Source: Nannocystis sp. RBIL2
GTDB lineage: Bacteria; Myxococcota_A; Polyangia; Nannocystales; Nannocystaceae
DNA length: 64,000 bases
Reading direction: 5' to 3'
Assembly: GCF_026626745.1 (NCBI RefSeq)
Contig: NZ_JAPNJW010000001.1
Location: forward strand, 4,758,001 to 4,822,000
Part shown: positions 34,698 through 43,007 of the stretch, piece by piece
How the letters are laid out: each line of letters starts with the position of its first letter
How positions within the stretch are numbered: position 1 is the first letter of the stretch
The notes under the pieces: generated by a model
The model's database searches: none
Seen by the model: only the letters and a program-made list of their open reading frames with translations
What the model was told of the DNA's origin: nothing
Program-made: the position numbers and the translations under genes

Positions 34698-37376
34698 TCA
34701 GCCGAGCTGCGCGGCGAGGGCGCTGCCGGCGGCCTCGATGGCCGCGGGCAAGCCGGCCGCGTTGGGGCCTCCGGCCTGGGCCAGGTCGGGCCGGCCGCCG
34801 CCGCGCCCGCCGACATGTGCGGCCAGGGCGGCGATGAGGTTGCCCGCGTGCACCTTGCCGGCCAGGTCCTTGGTGACGGCGACGAGCAGCGAGGCCTTGC
34901 CGTCCTTCTCGGCGCCGAGGACGATCACGCCGGAGCCGAGCCGGTCGCGCAGGGTGTCGGCGGCCTCGCGCAGGGCCTTGGGGTCGGCGACTGCGACGAC
35001 CTTGGCGAGCAGTTTGACGCCGGCGACGTCGGCGACGGTGTCGGAGCTGCCGCCCCCGCCGACGGCGAGCTTGCGCTGCAGCTCGGTGACTTCGCGCTCG
35101 CGCTTCTGCGCGCTCGCCTGCAGACGGCCGAGCTTGTCGAGCACGTCGCCGGGGCCGCTGGCGTGGAGCTCGCTGGCGGCCTTGTCGAGGATCTGCACGG
35201 TCTGCTGCAGGTGCTGCAGCGCGTTCATGCCGGTGACCGCCTCGATCCGGCGCACGCCCTGGGCGATGCCGACCTCGCTGACGATGGCGAACAGGCCGAT
35301 GTCGCCGGCGCGGTGGACGTGGGTGCCGCCGCACAGCTCGACGCTGTCCGCGCCGATCCGGACCACCCGCACCTGCTCGCCGTACTTGGCCTCGAACAGG
35401 CCGATCGCGCCGGCGCTCTTGGCGTCGCCGGGGCTCATCTCGCGCGTGTCGGTGTCGGCGTTGGCCAGCGTCATCTCGTTGACGATGCGCTCGATCTGCA
35501 GCCGCTGCTCCGGGGTGATCGAGCGCGGGTGCGAGAAGTCGAAGCGCAGGCGGTCGGGCGCGACCAGCGAGCCCTTCTGCGCCACGTGGGTGCCGAGCAC
35601 CGCGCGCAGGGCGTGGTGCAGCAGGTGCGTCGCGCTGTGGTTGCGGCGGATCGCGGACCGGCGCGCGCCGTCGACCGTCAGGGTGACGAGGCGGCCGACC
35701 TCGAGCGTGCCGCGGGTGACCTTGCCGCGGTGGACGTGCAGGTCGCCGGTCGGCTTGAGGGTGTCGGTGATCTCGACGCGCAGGCCGTCGCCCTCGGCGA
35801 TGCCGGTGTCGCCGACCTGGCCGCCGCTCTCGCCGTAGAACGGGGTCGAGTCGGTGATGAACTCGACCTCGTCGCCCTCCTTCGCGGCGGTCTGCTCGAC
35901 GCCGTTCACCGCGAGCGCGAGCACGTTGCCGCGGCCGCTGAGCTCGGCGTAGCCGGTGAAGCTCGCCTGCCCCGCGAACCGCTCCTTGAAGTGAAAGTAG
36001 AGGTTGTCGATCGCCTTGTCGCCGCCGCCGAGGTTGGCAGCCGCGGCGCCGGCGGCCTGACGCGCCTGGACCTCCTGCTTGACGGCCTCCTCGTCGAGGG
36101 TGAGGCCCTTCTCGCGGCTCAGGATGCCGGTGAGGTCGATCGGCAGGCCGTAGGTGTCGTACAGCTCGGCGGCGACGCCGAGCGGGAACGCGGTCTCGCC
36201 GGCGGGCAGCTCGGTGACTGCGCCCTCGAACAGCCGCAGGCCGCGCTTGAGCGTGCGACGGAAGCTCTCCTCCTCGCCGCGCACGACCTCCTCGATCGTG
36301 GCTGCCCTTTCGACCAGGTTGGGATAGGCCTCGCCGAACTCCTCGACGACCTTCTTGCACACCTCGTGGAAGAACAGGTTCTCGAGCCCGACCTTCTCGC
36401 CGAAGCGGATCGCCCGGCGCATGATCCGGCGCAGCACGTAGGGCCGGGTGTCGCGGTCGGGGAACACGCCGTCGGCGATCAGGAAGGCGGTCGCGCGCGC
36501 GTGGTCGGCGATCACGCGGAACGGCGCCTCGCCGGCCCCGAGGTCGTGCGCCGGGGCGCCGGCCAGCCGCTTGGCGAGGTCGACCAGCGGGGTCAAGAGC
36601 GAGGTGCGGTAGTTGCTGCCGACGCCCTCGAGCACCGAGGCCAGCCGCTCGAGGCCGGCGCCGGTGTCGATGCTCGGCTTGGGCAGCGGCACCAGCCGGC
36701 CGTCGTCGAACTTCTCGTACTGCATGAACACGAGGTTCCACAGCTCGGTGTAGCGAGTGTCCTCGTAGGCCGGGCCGCGACCGGCGATGTCGGCGTCCGG
36801 CGGGGCCTTGTCGCCGTGGAAGATGTGGATCTCCGAGCACGGGCCGCAAGGACCGGTCGGCCCCATGGCCCAGAAGTTCTCCTTGGCCGGGAAGCGGTAG
36901 ATCCTGTCCTTGGGGACATACGCGGTCCACAGCTCGTAGGCCTCGTCGTCGGCCGGGGCCGACTCGCCCTCGCCGCTGAAGACGCTGACGACCAGGCGAT
37001 CGGCCGGGATGCCGAGATCCTCGGTCAAGAACTCCCAACCCCAGCGGATCGCGTCCGGCTTGAAGTAGTCGCCGAACGAGAAGTTGCCGAGCATCTCGAA
37101 CAGCGTGTGGTGCCGCTCGGTGAAGCCGACGTTGTCGAGGTCGTTGTGCTTGCCGCCGGCCCGCAGGCACCGCTGCACGGTGACCGCCCGCTTGTACGGC
37201 CGCGGGTCACGCCCGAGGAAGGTGTCCTTGAACTGCACCATGCCCGCGTTGGTGAACAGCAGCGTCGGATCGTTGGCCGGCACCAGCGACGACGACGGCA
37301 CGACGGCGTGGTCGCGGGCGGCGAAGTAATTGAGGAATCGGCTGCGGATCTCGTGAGCGCGAATGGGCCGCTGCAT
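34698..37376 (-). CDS. alaS: Alanyl-tRNA synthetase
   Basis: 892-aa class II synthetase charging tRNA-Ala. Motif 1 region is near RSRFLNYFAARDHAVVPSSS; motif 2/3 blocks include LLFTNAGMVQFKDTFLG and GAGLERLASVLEGV. The editing domain has the zinc residues HSATHLLHHALRAVLG and CGGTHVHRAGDIGLF. A C-terminal glycine-rich domain follows (GGRGGGRPDLAQAGG). The start MQRPIRAHEIRSRFL at 37376 is preferred; an upstream in-frame start adds a non-conserved basic leader. A TGTCC-N4-GGACA palindrome lies inside the gene. Confidence 0.96.
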   Translation of the reverse strand: MQRPIRAHEIRSRFLNYFAARDHAVVPSSSLVPANDPTLLFTNAGMVQFKDTFLGRDPRPYKRAVTVQRCLRAGGKHNDLDNVGFTERHHTLFEMLGNFSFGDYFKPDAIRWGWEFLTEDLGIPADRLVVSVFSGEGESAPADDEAYELWTAYVPKDRIYRFPAKENFWAMGPTGPCGPCSEIHIFHGDKAPPDADIAGRGPAYEDTRYTELWNLVFMQYEKFDDGRLVPLPKPSIDTGAGLERLASVLEGVGSNYRTSLLTPLVDLAKRLAGAPAHDLGAGEAPFRVIADHARATAFLIADGVFPDRDTRPYVLRRIMRRAIRFGEKVGLENLFFHEVCKKVVEEFGEAYPNLVERAATIEEVVRGEEESFRRTLKRGLRLFEGAVTELPAGETAFPLGVAAELYDTYGLPIDLTGILSREKGLTLDEEAVKQEVQARQAAGAAAANLGGGDKAIDNLYFHFKERFAGQASFTGYAELSGRGNVLALAVNGVEQTAAKEGDEVEFITDSTPFYGESGGQVGDTGIAEGDGLRVEITDTLKPTGDLHVHRGKVTRGTLEVGRLVTLTVDGARRSAIRRNHSATHLLHHALRAVLGTHVAQKGSLVAPDRLRFDFSHPRSITPEQRLQIERIVNEMTLANADTDTREMSPGDAKSAGAIGLFEAKYGEQVRVVRIGADSVELCGGTHVHRAGDIGLFAIVSEVGIAQGVRRIEAVTGMNALQHLQQTVQILDKAASELHASGPGDVLDKLGRLQASAQKREREVTELQRKLAVGGGGSSDTVADVAGVKLLAKVVAVADPKALREAADTLRDRLGSGVIVLGAEKDGKASLLVAVTKDLAGKVHAGNLIAALAAHVGGRGGGRPDLAQAGGPNAAGLPAAIEAAGSALAAQLG
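36905..36918. repeat. TGTCC-N4-GGACA palindrome inside alaS
   Basis: Perfect TGTCC-TTGG-GGACA, encoding part of YVPKDRI on the minus strand. Because the encoded residues lie in a normal part of AlaS, this copy could be coincidental; it is listed as a family member by sequence only. Confidence 0.4.
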
Positions 37377-37540
37377 GGGCGGGGGAGAATAATCGATCCG
37401 CGCGGCCACGAGCCCCCGCGCGCACGGTGGCCGCCGCGTGCGATTTCGCGCGCACTTCGCGCACACGGCAGGCCCGCGCCCGCGCCTCGATCCGGCCCGC
37501 CGGCTGGCTCGCCAGGTACCGCGGGCGTATAAGAGGAGAC

Positions 37541-37747
37541 ATGTCCCTCCGCGGAAACCTGGCCGGTATGGCGTCGATCCTCGAGATCCAGCCGCCCGAG
37601 CCGCCCCGCCCGCGCCGCGCCGCCAAGCGCAAGCCGCCCAAGCGGCGCATCAGCGACGCCGAGGCGATCGCCCGCGAATTCGCGGCCATCCGTAGCGACC
37701 TCGCCGGCATCTACGAGAACTACTCGGATCGCCTGCCCACGCGGTAG
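37541..37747 (+). CDS. Small basic protein, function unknown
   Basis: 68-aa protein beginning MSLRGNLAGMASILEIQPPE, with a Pro/Arg/Lys-rich middle (PPRPRRAAKRKPPKRR) and a helical C-terminus ending YENYSDRLPTR. A GAGGAG site precedes the ATG at 37541. The ATG itself lies in a GACATGTCCC motif of the repeat family. A second in-frame ATG at 37568 is an alternative start. Divergent from alaS. No family recognised. Confidence 0.6.
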   Translation: MSLRGNLAGMASILEIQPPEPPRPRRAAKRKPPKRRISDAEAIAREFAAIRSDLAGIYENYSDRLPTR

Positions 37748-37795
37748 CCCACGCGCGAAGTTGCGCGCGAATTTCGGCGCGCTAGCCTCCGGCGC

Positions 37796-38317
37796 GTGAA
37801 TTCAGACGAGCTCGTCGTCCCCGAAGAAAACGGAACTCGCCGCGCCGAGGGCCGCGAGGTCTCGACTGCGGGGCGCTCTTCGATCTCCATCCTTGCGATG
37901 CTGCAGCGATCGAGCCCGCTGCCGGCGCCCGAGCAGCTCGCCGCTTATCCGCCCGAGGGCCGAGAGCTGATCTATCGCCTCGCACAGGCCACTCAGGCCC
38001 ACCTGCACCGCGTCGAGCTCGAGCGGCTCGAGCTCCGCCGCGAGAAGCTGCGGGCCCGCGCGATCGACCGCGCCGCCCAGCGGCGGCAGATCGCCCGCGG
38101 GCAGTACCTCGGCTTCGGCATCTGCGTGCTGTTCCTGGCCGCCAGCGCCGCGGTCGCGCTGCTGGCCACGAGCGGATGGGGCCAGCTCAGCGCCAGCTTG
38201 CTCGGCGGGATCGGGCTGTCCAGCCTCGTGTTCGTGTTCATCCGCCGGCAGCAGCCGCGAGCCTCGCGGCGCCTGCGGCTGCGCGCGCCGACGCGGGCGG
38301 CGGCGCAGTCGAACTGA
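37796..38317 (+). CDS. DUF2335-like membrane protein
   Basis: 173-aa protein. After ~35 disordered residues comes RSSPLPAPEQLAAYPPEG, resembling the conserved GPLPPPEEL motif of DUF2335. Then there is a charged helix (HLHRVELERLELRREKLRAR) and two membrane spans near 105-125 and 130-150 (YLGFGICVLFLAASAAVALL, LLGGIGLSSLVFVFI). The GTG at 37796 is the start. DUF2335 has no known function. It ends convergently with the methyltransferase gene. Confidence 0.72.
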   Translation: MNSDELVVPEENGTRRAEGREVSTAGRSSISILAMLQRSSPLPAPEQLAAYPPEGRELIYRLAQATQAHLHRVELERLELRREKLRARAIDRAAQRRQIARGQYLGFGICVLFLAASAAVALLATSGWGQLSASLLGGIGLSSLVFVFIRRQQPRASRRLRLRAPTRAAAQSN

Positions 38318-38352
38318 GAAGTTCTTCGTCGGCGAGTGACTCGAGCTCGAGC

Positions 38353-38475
38353 TGCGCCGACGCTCGGAGCGCCGACTTGCCTGAGCGGCCGGGCTCAGGG
38401 CAGCGACTCGTGCTTCAAAGGGAAGCGGTGCCGCGAGGACTCGACCTGTGCCGACGCTCGAAGCGCCGGCGTGCC
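38353..38475. repeat. 29-bp direct repeat pair with hairpin between convergent genes
   Basis: Two imperfect 29-base copies containing GCCGACGCTCG start at 38353 and 38447. Between them CCTGAGC / GCTCAGG form a 7-bp stem (38380-38399) that could end transcription from either side. No U-run is present. Confidence 0.4.
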
Positions 38476-38491
38476 GAAGCGCCGCGGACTC

Positions 38492-39823
38492 TCAGTCGAA
38501 CTGCAGCAGCTTGATCTTCAGGTAGCGGCCCTCGATGAAGGCCGGCGGGACCGGGAAGTCGGGCGGGAGGCCGCACTCGCCGACCAGGCGGGCGGCGCGG
38601 CCGGCGGCGTGCACGCCCTCGCCGACGGCCAGCAGGAACTCCTCCTCGCCGAGGCGCACTGCGTTGCTGATCGCCAGGACGTGGCCGCCGGGGCTGACGA
38701 CGCCGCTGACGGCGCGCATCAGCTCGCCGTAGTCCTTGAGCGCGCTGAAGGTGCTGCCCTTGACGTTGCTGAACGGCGGCGGGTCCACGATCACGAGGTC
38801 CCACACCCGGCCGCGCTGGCGGAACTTCTCGAGCAGCGCGAACGCGTCGCCGGTGATCGCCTCGATCGCCTCGGGGTCCATCTTCGAGGCGCTGAGGTTC
38901 TGCCGGCAGCGCGCGTGGCTGCGGGCCGCGGCGTCGACGTGGGTGACCGAGCGCGCGCCGCCGCGGAGGGCCCGCAGGCCGAACGCGCCGGTGAAGCTGA
39001 ACAGGTTGCACACGCTGCGATCGCGCGACCACGCCTCGAACAGGCGCCGGCCCTCTCGGAGGTCGAGGAACAGGCCGGGCGAGACCGGGGCTGTCACGTC
39101 GACCAGGAACTTGAGGCCATCCTCGTCGACCTCGATCTCCGGCGGCGCGGCCTTGCCGGCCAGGTGGAACGCGGGCGGCCGGCGGTCGTCGGGGGTGACG
39201 CCGCGGACGCGGTCCTGCATGTAGATGCCGGCGGGCTTGAACTCCTGCTCGAGGATCGGCACCAGCGCGTCGAGGTAGGTCTCGGCGATCTTGGCGTACT
39301 TGTAGACGAGCAGGTGGCTGCCGAGGCGGTCGACGGCGAGGCCGGGGAAGCCGTCGGCCTCGTTGTGGATCAGGCGGCAGGCCTCGGCGGGCACACCGAC
39401 GCTGCGACGGCGCGCCGCGGCCCGCACGCGCGCGAGCATCTCGGCCTCGTTCCACTCGAACTCGGGCGCGAGGCTCAACATGCGGATGGCGATCGCGCCC
39501 TCGGGCTCGTGCAGGCCGTGGCCGATCAGGTAGCCGTCGAGGTCCATGACCGGGATGACGGCGCCCTCGGGCAGCGCGAGCGGGCGCAGGACGGCGTTGC
39601 GGAACACCCACGGGTGACCGGCGCGCAGCAGGCGGGCCACCTCGTGCGGCACCTTGACGTGCGGGCCGCGGACCGCCGGGCGCGGGTGGCCGCCCTGGGT
39701 GCGGCGGCGCGGCGGCGCGTCGCTGCCGGCCTCGCCGCCGCCGCCGCGTCGCTGCGGCCGCGAGGGTTCGGCGGGGCGAGTGGCGGGGCGAGTGCGCAGC
39801 GGACGGCCGTCGTTGGGTGGCAT
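38492..39823 (-). CDS. RlmI-type 23S rRNA cytosine methyltransferase
   Basis: 443-aa class I SAM-dependent methyltransferase of the COG1092 family (RlmI, m5C on 23S rRNA in E. coli). A disordered Arg/Pro-rich leader (1-55) precedes a PUA-like domain (RAGHPWVFRNAVLRPLALPE). The Rossmann core has NLFSFTGAFGLRALRGGA (SAM loop) and DLVIVDPPPFSNVKGS (DPPxF motif). Start at 39823; the true start could be internal because the leader is not conserved. Confidence 0.85.
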   Translation of the reverse strand: MPPNDGRPLRTRPATRPAEPSRPQRRGGGGEAGSDAPPRRRTQGGHPRPAVRGPHVKVPHEVARLLRAGHPWVFRNAVLRPLALPEGAVIPVMDLDGYLIGHGLHEPEGAIAIRMLSLAPEFEWNEAEMLARVRAAARRRSVGVPAEACRLIHNEADGFPGLAVDRLGSHLLVYKYAKIAETYLDALVPILEQEFKPAGIYMQDRVRGVTPDDRRPPAFHLAGKAAPPEIEVDEDGLKFLVDVTAPVSPGLFLDLREGRRLFEAWSRDRSVCNLFSFTGAFGLRALRGGARSVTHVDAAARSHARCRQNLSASKMDPEAIEAITGDAFALLEKFRQRGRVWDLVIVDPPPFSNVKGSTFSALKDYGELMRAVSGVVSPGGHVLAISNAVRLGEEEFLLAVGEGVHAAGRAARLVGECGLPPDFPVPPAFIEGRYLKIKLLQFD

Positions 39824-40051
39824 GGCGGCCGCGGAGAATAGGCGATAGCGCCGCGACGTGGCGAAAAAATCAGGTCTCCTGGCCATGGAGCCGATCGCGC
39901 CGCTGCGGCCGGACAGCGGTCCGTGGGCCCTGGGCCGTGGCGCAAAGGACAGGCGCGAGGGGCCGCGAAAGTTTCCTCGCTTGGCGGGCCGGGCGGAGGG
40001 CTGTAGGCTTTTGCGCCCTGGGCCGCGCCCGCCGGCGCCGGCCGAGCCCGC

Positions 40052-41740
40052 ATGGCAGACCGACTCGGCGAACTCCTGGTCCATCGCGACCTGATCTCGC
40101 TGCCGCAGCTCCAGCGGGCGCAGTCGGAGCAGCGCGCGTTCGGCAAGCGGTTGACCACGATCCTGCTGCGCCTCGGCTTCATCAGCGAGCGCCAGCTGGC
40201 CGGCTTCCTCGCCGAGCACTTCAAGGTCCCTTACTTCGACTTCGCCACCCACGAGATCGATCCGTCGGTCATCCGCACGGTCGACAAGTCACTCGCGGTG
40301 CGCCACTTGGCGGTGCCGGTCCAGCGCGCCGGGTCGAAGCTCATCGTCGCGATGGCCGACCCCAACAACATGCTGGCGGTCGACGACCTCAAGTTCCACA
40401 CCAGCCTCAACATCGACGCGGTGGTCAGCCTCGAGCCGGCGATCGAGGCGGCGATCGCCCGCTACTACGACAAGGTCGATCTGGCGGCGCCGTACGGCGA
40501 GGTCCTCGGCGGCCTCGGGCTCGAGCCGGCAGTCAGCCTGCCGGAGCGCGAGCGGCCGCCGCCGCAGCTGTCGGAGCCGGAGCAGACGATGGCCGGGCGG
40601 CTGTGCGAGGCGATCCTGCGCAACGCGCTGGCGAAGGGCGCGTCGGACATTCACATCGAGCCGTACGAGAAAGGCATGCGGGTCCGCTACCGCATCGACG
40701 GCGCGCTCTACCACGAGATGGACCCGCCGCTCGGCTACGGGGCGTCGCTGATCGGCAAGTTCAAGCAGCAGGCCGGGCTCGACGTCGGCGACCGCCGCCA
40801 GCCGCTCGAGGGCCGCCTGCGCTTCAAGGCCGGCAAGGAGCGCGAGGTCGCGTTCCACGTCGTCACCCTGCCGACGGTGTTCGGCGAGGCGCTGCGCCTG
40901 CGCCTGCTCGACCGCGCCGCGTTGCCGGCCGACCTGGCACGGCTCGGCATCGACGGCGAACCACTGCGGCAGGTGCGGGCCGCCCTGCACCGCGCGCACG
41001 GCCTCGTGCTGGTCGCCGGCCTCGCGGGCGCCGGCCGCTCGACCACCCTGTGCACCGCGCTCGGCGAGCTCACCGCCGACAGCGTGCGGATCGCCACCGT
41101 CGAGGACCCGGTCGAGTACCACTTGCAGGGCGTCTCGCAGGTCCAGGTCCACCCCGAACTCGGCCCCGCGGCGGCCGTGCGCGCGGTGCTGCGACAGGAC
41201 CCGGACATCGTCATGGTCAGCGAGCTGCGCGACTTCGAGACCGCCGAGCTGTGCGCCAAGGCTGCCGCCGGCGGTCGGCGCGTGCTCGCGGCCCTGTCCG
41301 CCGGCGACGCCGCGGCGGCGCTGGTCCAGCTCGTCTACCTCGGCGTCGAGCCGCACGTGATCGCGGCCGCGGCCTCGCTGGTGATCGCCCAGCGGCTGGT
41401 GCGACGCCTGTGTCCCGAGTGCGCCGAGCCCGACCCGAGCTGCAGCGTGCAGCGGCTGATCGACGCCGGGGTCCCGCCGGCGCTGGCGCGCGACGCCTCG
41501 CCCCGGCGCGCGCGCGGCTGCAAGGCCTGCCACGGCGGCTTTCGCGGGCGCACCGCGATCTTCGAGGTCATGTCGATCGGCGAGTCGCTGCGCGAGCGGA
41601 TCATGGACGGCGCCGGCGTCGGCGAGCTGCGGGCCGAGGCGGTGCGGCTCGGCATGCGCCCGCTGCGACAGGCAGGGCTCTTGCGCGTGGTCGACGGCAC
41701 GACCTCGATCGACGAGGTCCTGCGCGTGACCACCGACTGA
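40052..41740 (+). CDS. GspE/PilB-family ATPase with degenerate active site
   Basis: 562-aa type II secretion/type IV pilus-type ATPase. The N-terminal MshEN-like domain (1-135) and the region ASDIHIEPYEKGMRVRYRIDG (197-217) are well conserved. The nucleotide site is not: the Walker A at 323-330 reads GLAGAGRS, with Arg at the position of the essential Lys. The His box (407-420) reads GGRRVLAALSAGDA instead of TGHLVLSTLHTNDA. Walker B DIVMVSELRD (385-394) keeps its Glu. The C-terminal zinc module CPEC...CKAC is intact. It is followed by a GspF-like gene only. It may be a regulatory or inactive paralogue. Confidence 0.85.
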   Translation: MADRLGELLVHRDLISLPQLQRAQSEQRAFGKRLTTILLRLGFISERQLAGFLAEHFKVPYFDFATHEIDPSVIRTVDKSLAVRHLAVPVQRAGSKLIVAMADPNNMLAVDDLKFHTSLNIDAVVSLEPAIEAAIARYYDKVDLAAPYGEVLGGLGLEPAVSLPERERPPPQLSEPEQTMAGRLCEAILRNALAKGASDIHIEPYEKGMRVRYRIDGALYHEMDPPLGYGASLIGKFKQQAGLDVGDRRQPLEGRLRFKAGKEREVAFHVVTLPTVFGEALRLRLLDRAALPADLARLGIDGEPLRQVRAALHRAHGLVLVAGLAGAGRSTTLCTALGELTADSVRIATVEDPVEYHLQGVSQVQVHPELGPAAAVRAVLRQDPDIVMVSELRDFETAELCAKAAAGGRRVLAALSAGDAAAALVQLVYLGVEPHVIAAAASLVIAQRLVRRLCPECAEPDPSCSVQRLIDAGVPPALARDASPRRARGCKACHGGFRGRTAIFEVMSIGESLRERIMDGAGVGELRAEAVRLGMRPLRQAGLLRVVDGTTSIDEVLRVTTD

Positions 41741-41754
41741 CCCGAAGGACAGGT

Positions 41755-42915
41755 ATGCCGCTGTTCGTGTGGGAGGCTCGCACCAGCGCCGGGGAGATCC
41801 GCGGCGGCGAGCTGGCGGGGGTCGACGAGGTGCAGGTGATCGAGGCGCTGCGCCGCCGCGGCCTGCGAGTCACCCGCGTCGACCGCAGCAGCCGCCGCGG
41901 CGCGCCGCGCCTCGCGGAGGCCCCCGCGGAGGCCCTGTTGCCGGCCCTGCGGCAATTTCTGACCTTGAGGACAGCCGGTGTCGGGGCCGCCGAGGCGCTC
42001 GAGCTCGGGGCTCGCAGCAGCCGCGGCGCGGTCGCGCGGTCGCTGCACGCGGCCCAGCTCGCGGTCGAGTCGGGGGCCGGCGTCGGCGAGGCGTTCGCCC
42101 AGCACGCGACCATCTTCGGCGCGCTCGCGGCCCGGGCGCTCGGCGAGGCCGACGGCCGCGGATTGTTCGATCCGACTCTGGCCGCGCTGATCGAGCTGCT
42201 GGCCAGGGCCGACGCGACGCGAGCCGCCGTGCGCGCCGCCGTGATGCGCACGACCATCGCCGCGGCGGTGCTGCTCGGCAGCGCGGCGGCGCTGTCGACG
42301 GTGCTGGTCCCGGCCGTCGGCGGCCTCTATCGCCGCCTCGACCTGGTGCCGACCGGCGCCGCGGCGGACGTCCTGACGGTCGCGCCGTGGCTGTCTCTCG
42401 GGACAGGTCTTGTCGCGGCCGCAGTGGTGGTTGCCGCGGCGCTCCTGGCGATCCTCCCCTCGTTGCGGCCCGGCGCGCTCGGCCTCGCCGCCGGGTTGGT
42501 CGAGGCGCGGCGGCGCCTGGCCCTGGCCCGCTTCGCCCGCGCGCTCGCGCTGCTGGCCACCGCGGAGGCGCCGCGGCAGGTCACTCTCGAGCTGGCGGCG
42601 TGGGAGGCCGGCGACCGCGAGCTGGCGGAGGCCGCCCAGCGGGCGCGCGCTGGCGTGGCGCAGGGCGGCGAGCTCGGGGCGGCGCTGGCGGAGGCCGGGT
42701 TACCGGCAGGGTTCGCCCGCGCGGTCCGGGCGGCCGACCGCGGCGGCGAGCTGGCCGCGACGCTGCGCCGGCTCGCGGAGCTCGAGGAAGACGCGGCCAT
42801 GCAGTGGCTGTCCCGCAGGACAGGTCGCTTCGCCCGCGCCTGCCACGCGGCGTCGATCACCCTGGCAGTGACCACCGCCCTGGCGCTGGCCGCCCCGCTG
42901 CTGCGCGCCGCCTGA
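41755..42915 (+). CDS. Divergent GspF/PilC-type inner-membrane protein
   Basis: 386-aa protein whose N-terminus (MPLFVWEARTSAGEIRGGEL) matches the start of GspF/PilC platform proteins. Two GspF-type helical domains can be traced: LPALRQFLTLRTAGVGAAEA near 65 and RFARALALLATAEAPRQVTL near 260. Hydrophobic segments follow each domain (MRTTIAAAVLLGSAAALSTV and the C-terminal ITLAVTTALALAAPLL). It is Ala-rich and far from consensus. It starts 15 bases after the ATPase gene with a GAAGG site. No pilin, secretin or prepilin peptidase is adjacent. Confidence 0.75.
   Translation: MPLFVWEARTSAGEIRGGELAGVDEVQVIEALRRRGLRVTRVDRSSRRGAPRLAEAPAEALLPALRQFLTLRTAGVGAAEALELGARSSRGAVARSLHAAQLAVESGAGVGEAFAQHATIFGALAARALGEADGRGLFDPTLAALIELLARADATRAAVRAAVMRTTIAAAVLLGSAAALSTVLVPAVGGLYRRLDLVPTGAAADVLTVAPWLSLGTGLVAAAVVVAAALLAILPSLRPGALGLAAGLVEARRRLALARFARALALLATAEAPRQVTLELAAWEAGDRELAEAAQRARAGVAQGGELGAALAEAGLPAGFARAVRAADRGGELAATLRRLAELEEDAAMQWLSRRTGRFARACHAASITLAVTTALALAAPLLRAA
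42391..42406. repeat. Near-perfect TGTCC-N4-GGACA palindrome in gspF-like gene
   Basis: CTGTC-TCTCG-GGACAG: one arm mismatch relative to TGTCC-N4-GGACA. It encodes LSLGTGL in the gspF-like gene using the ACA threonine codon. Confidence 0.5.
42808..42823. repeat. TGTCC-N4-GGACA palindrome in gspF-like gene
   Basis: Perfect CTGTCC-CGCA-GGACAG with 6-bp arms, encoding LSRRTG with codons AGG and ACA. Confidence 0.6.
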
Positions 42916-42950
42916 CGGGCACCCAACCGCCGACCGCCGGAACGACGAAG

Positions 42951-43006
42951 GGACATGCCCTCGCGGACATGTCCCTCGCGCCCTGTCCCAGAGGACCTGC
43001 CCTCTT
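42951..43006. repeat. 14-bp-period repeat array, junction B
   Basis: Four 14-base units in the 92-base gap between two convergent genes: GGACATGCCCTCGC, GGACATGTCCCTCG, CGCCCTGTCCCAGA, GGACCTGCCCTCTT. The CATG/CCTG cores lie at 42954, 42968, 42982 and 42996. The last unit runs into TCTTTTTAG, which could help end forward transcription. Confidence 0.75.
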
Positions 43007-43007
43007 T

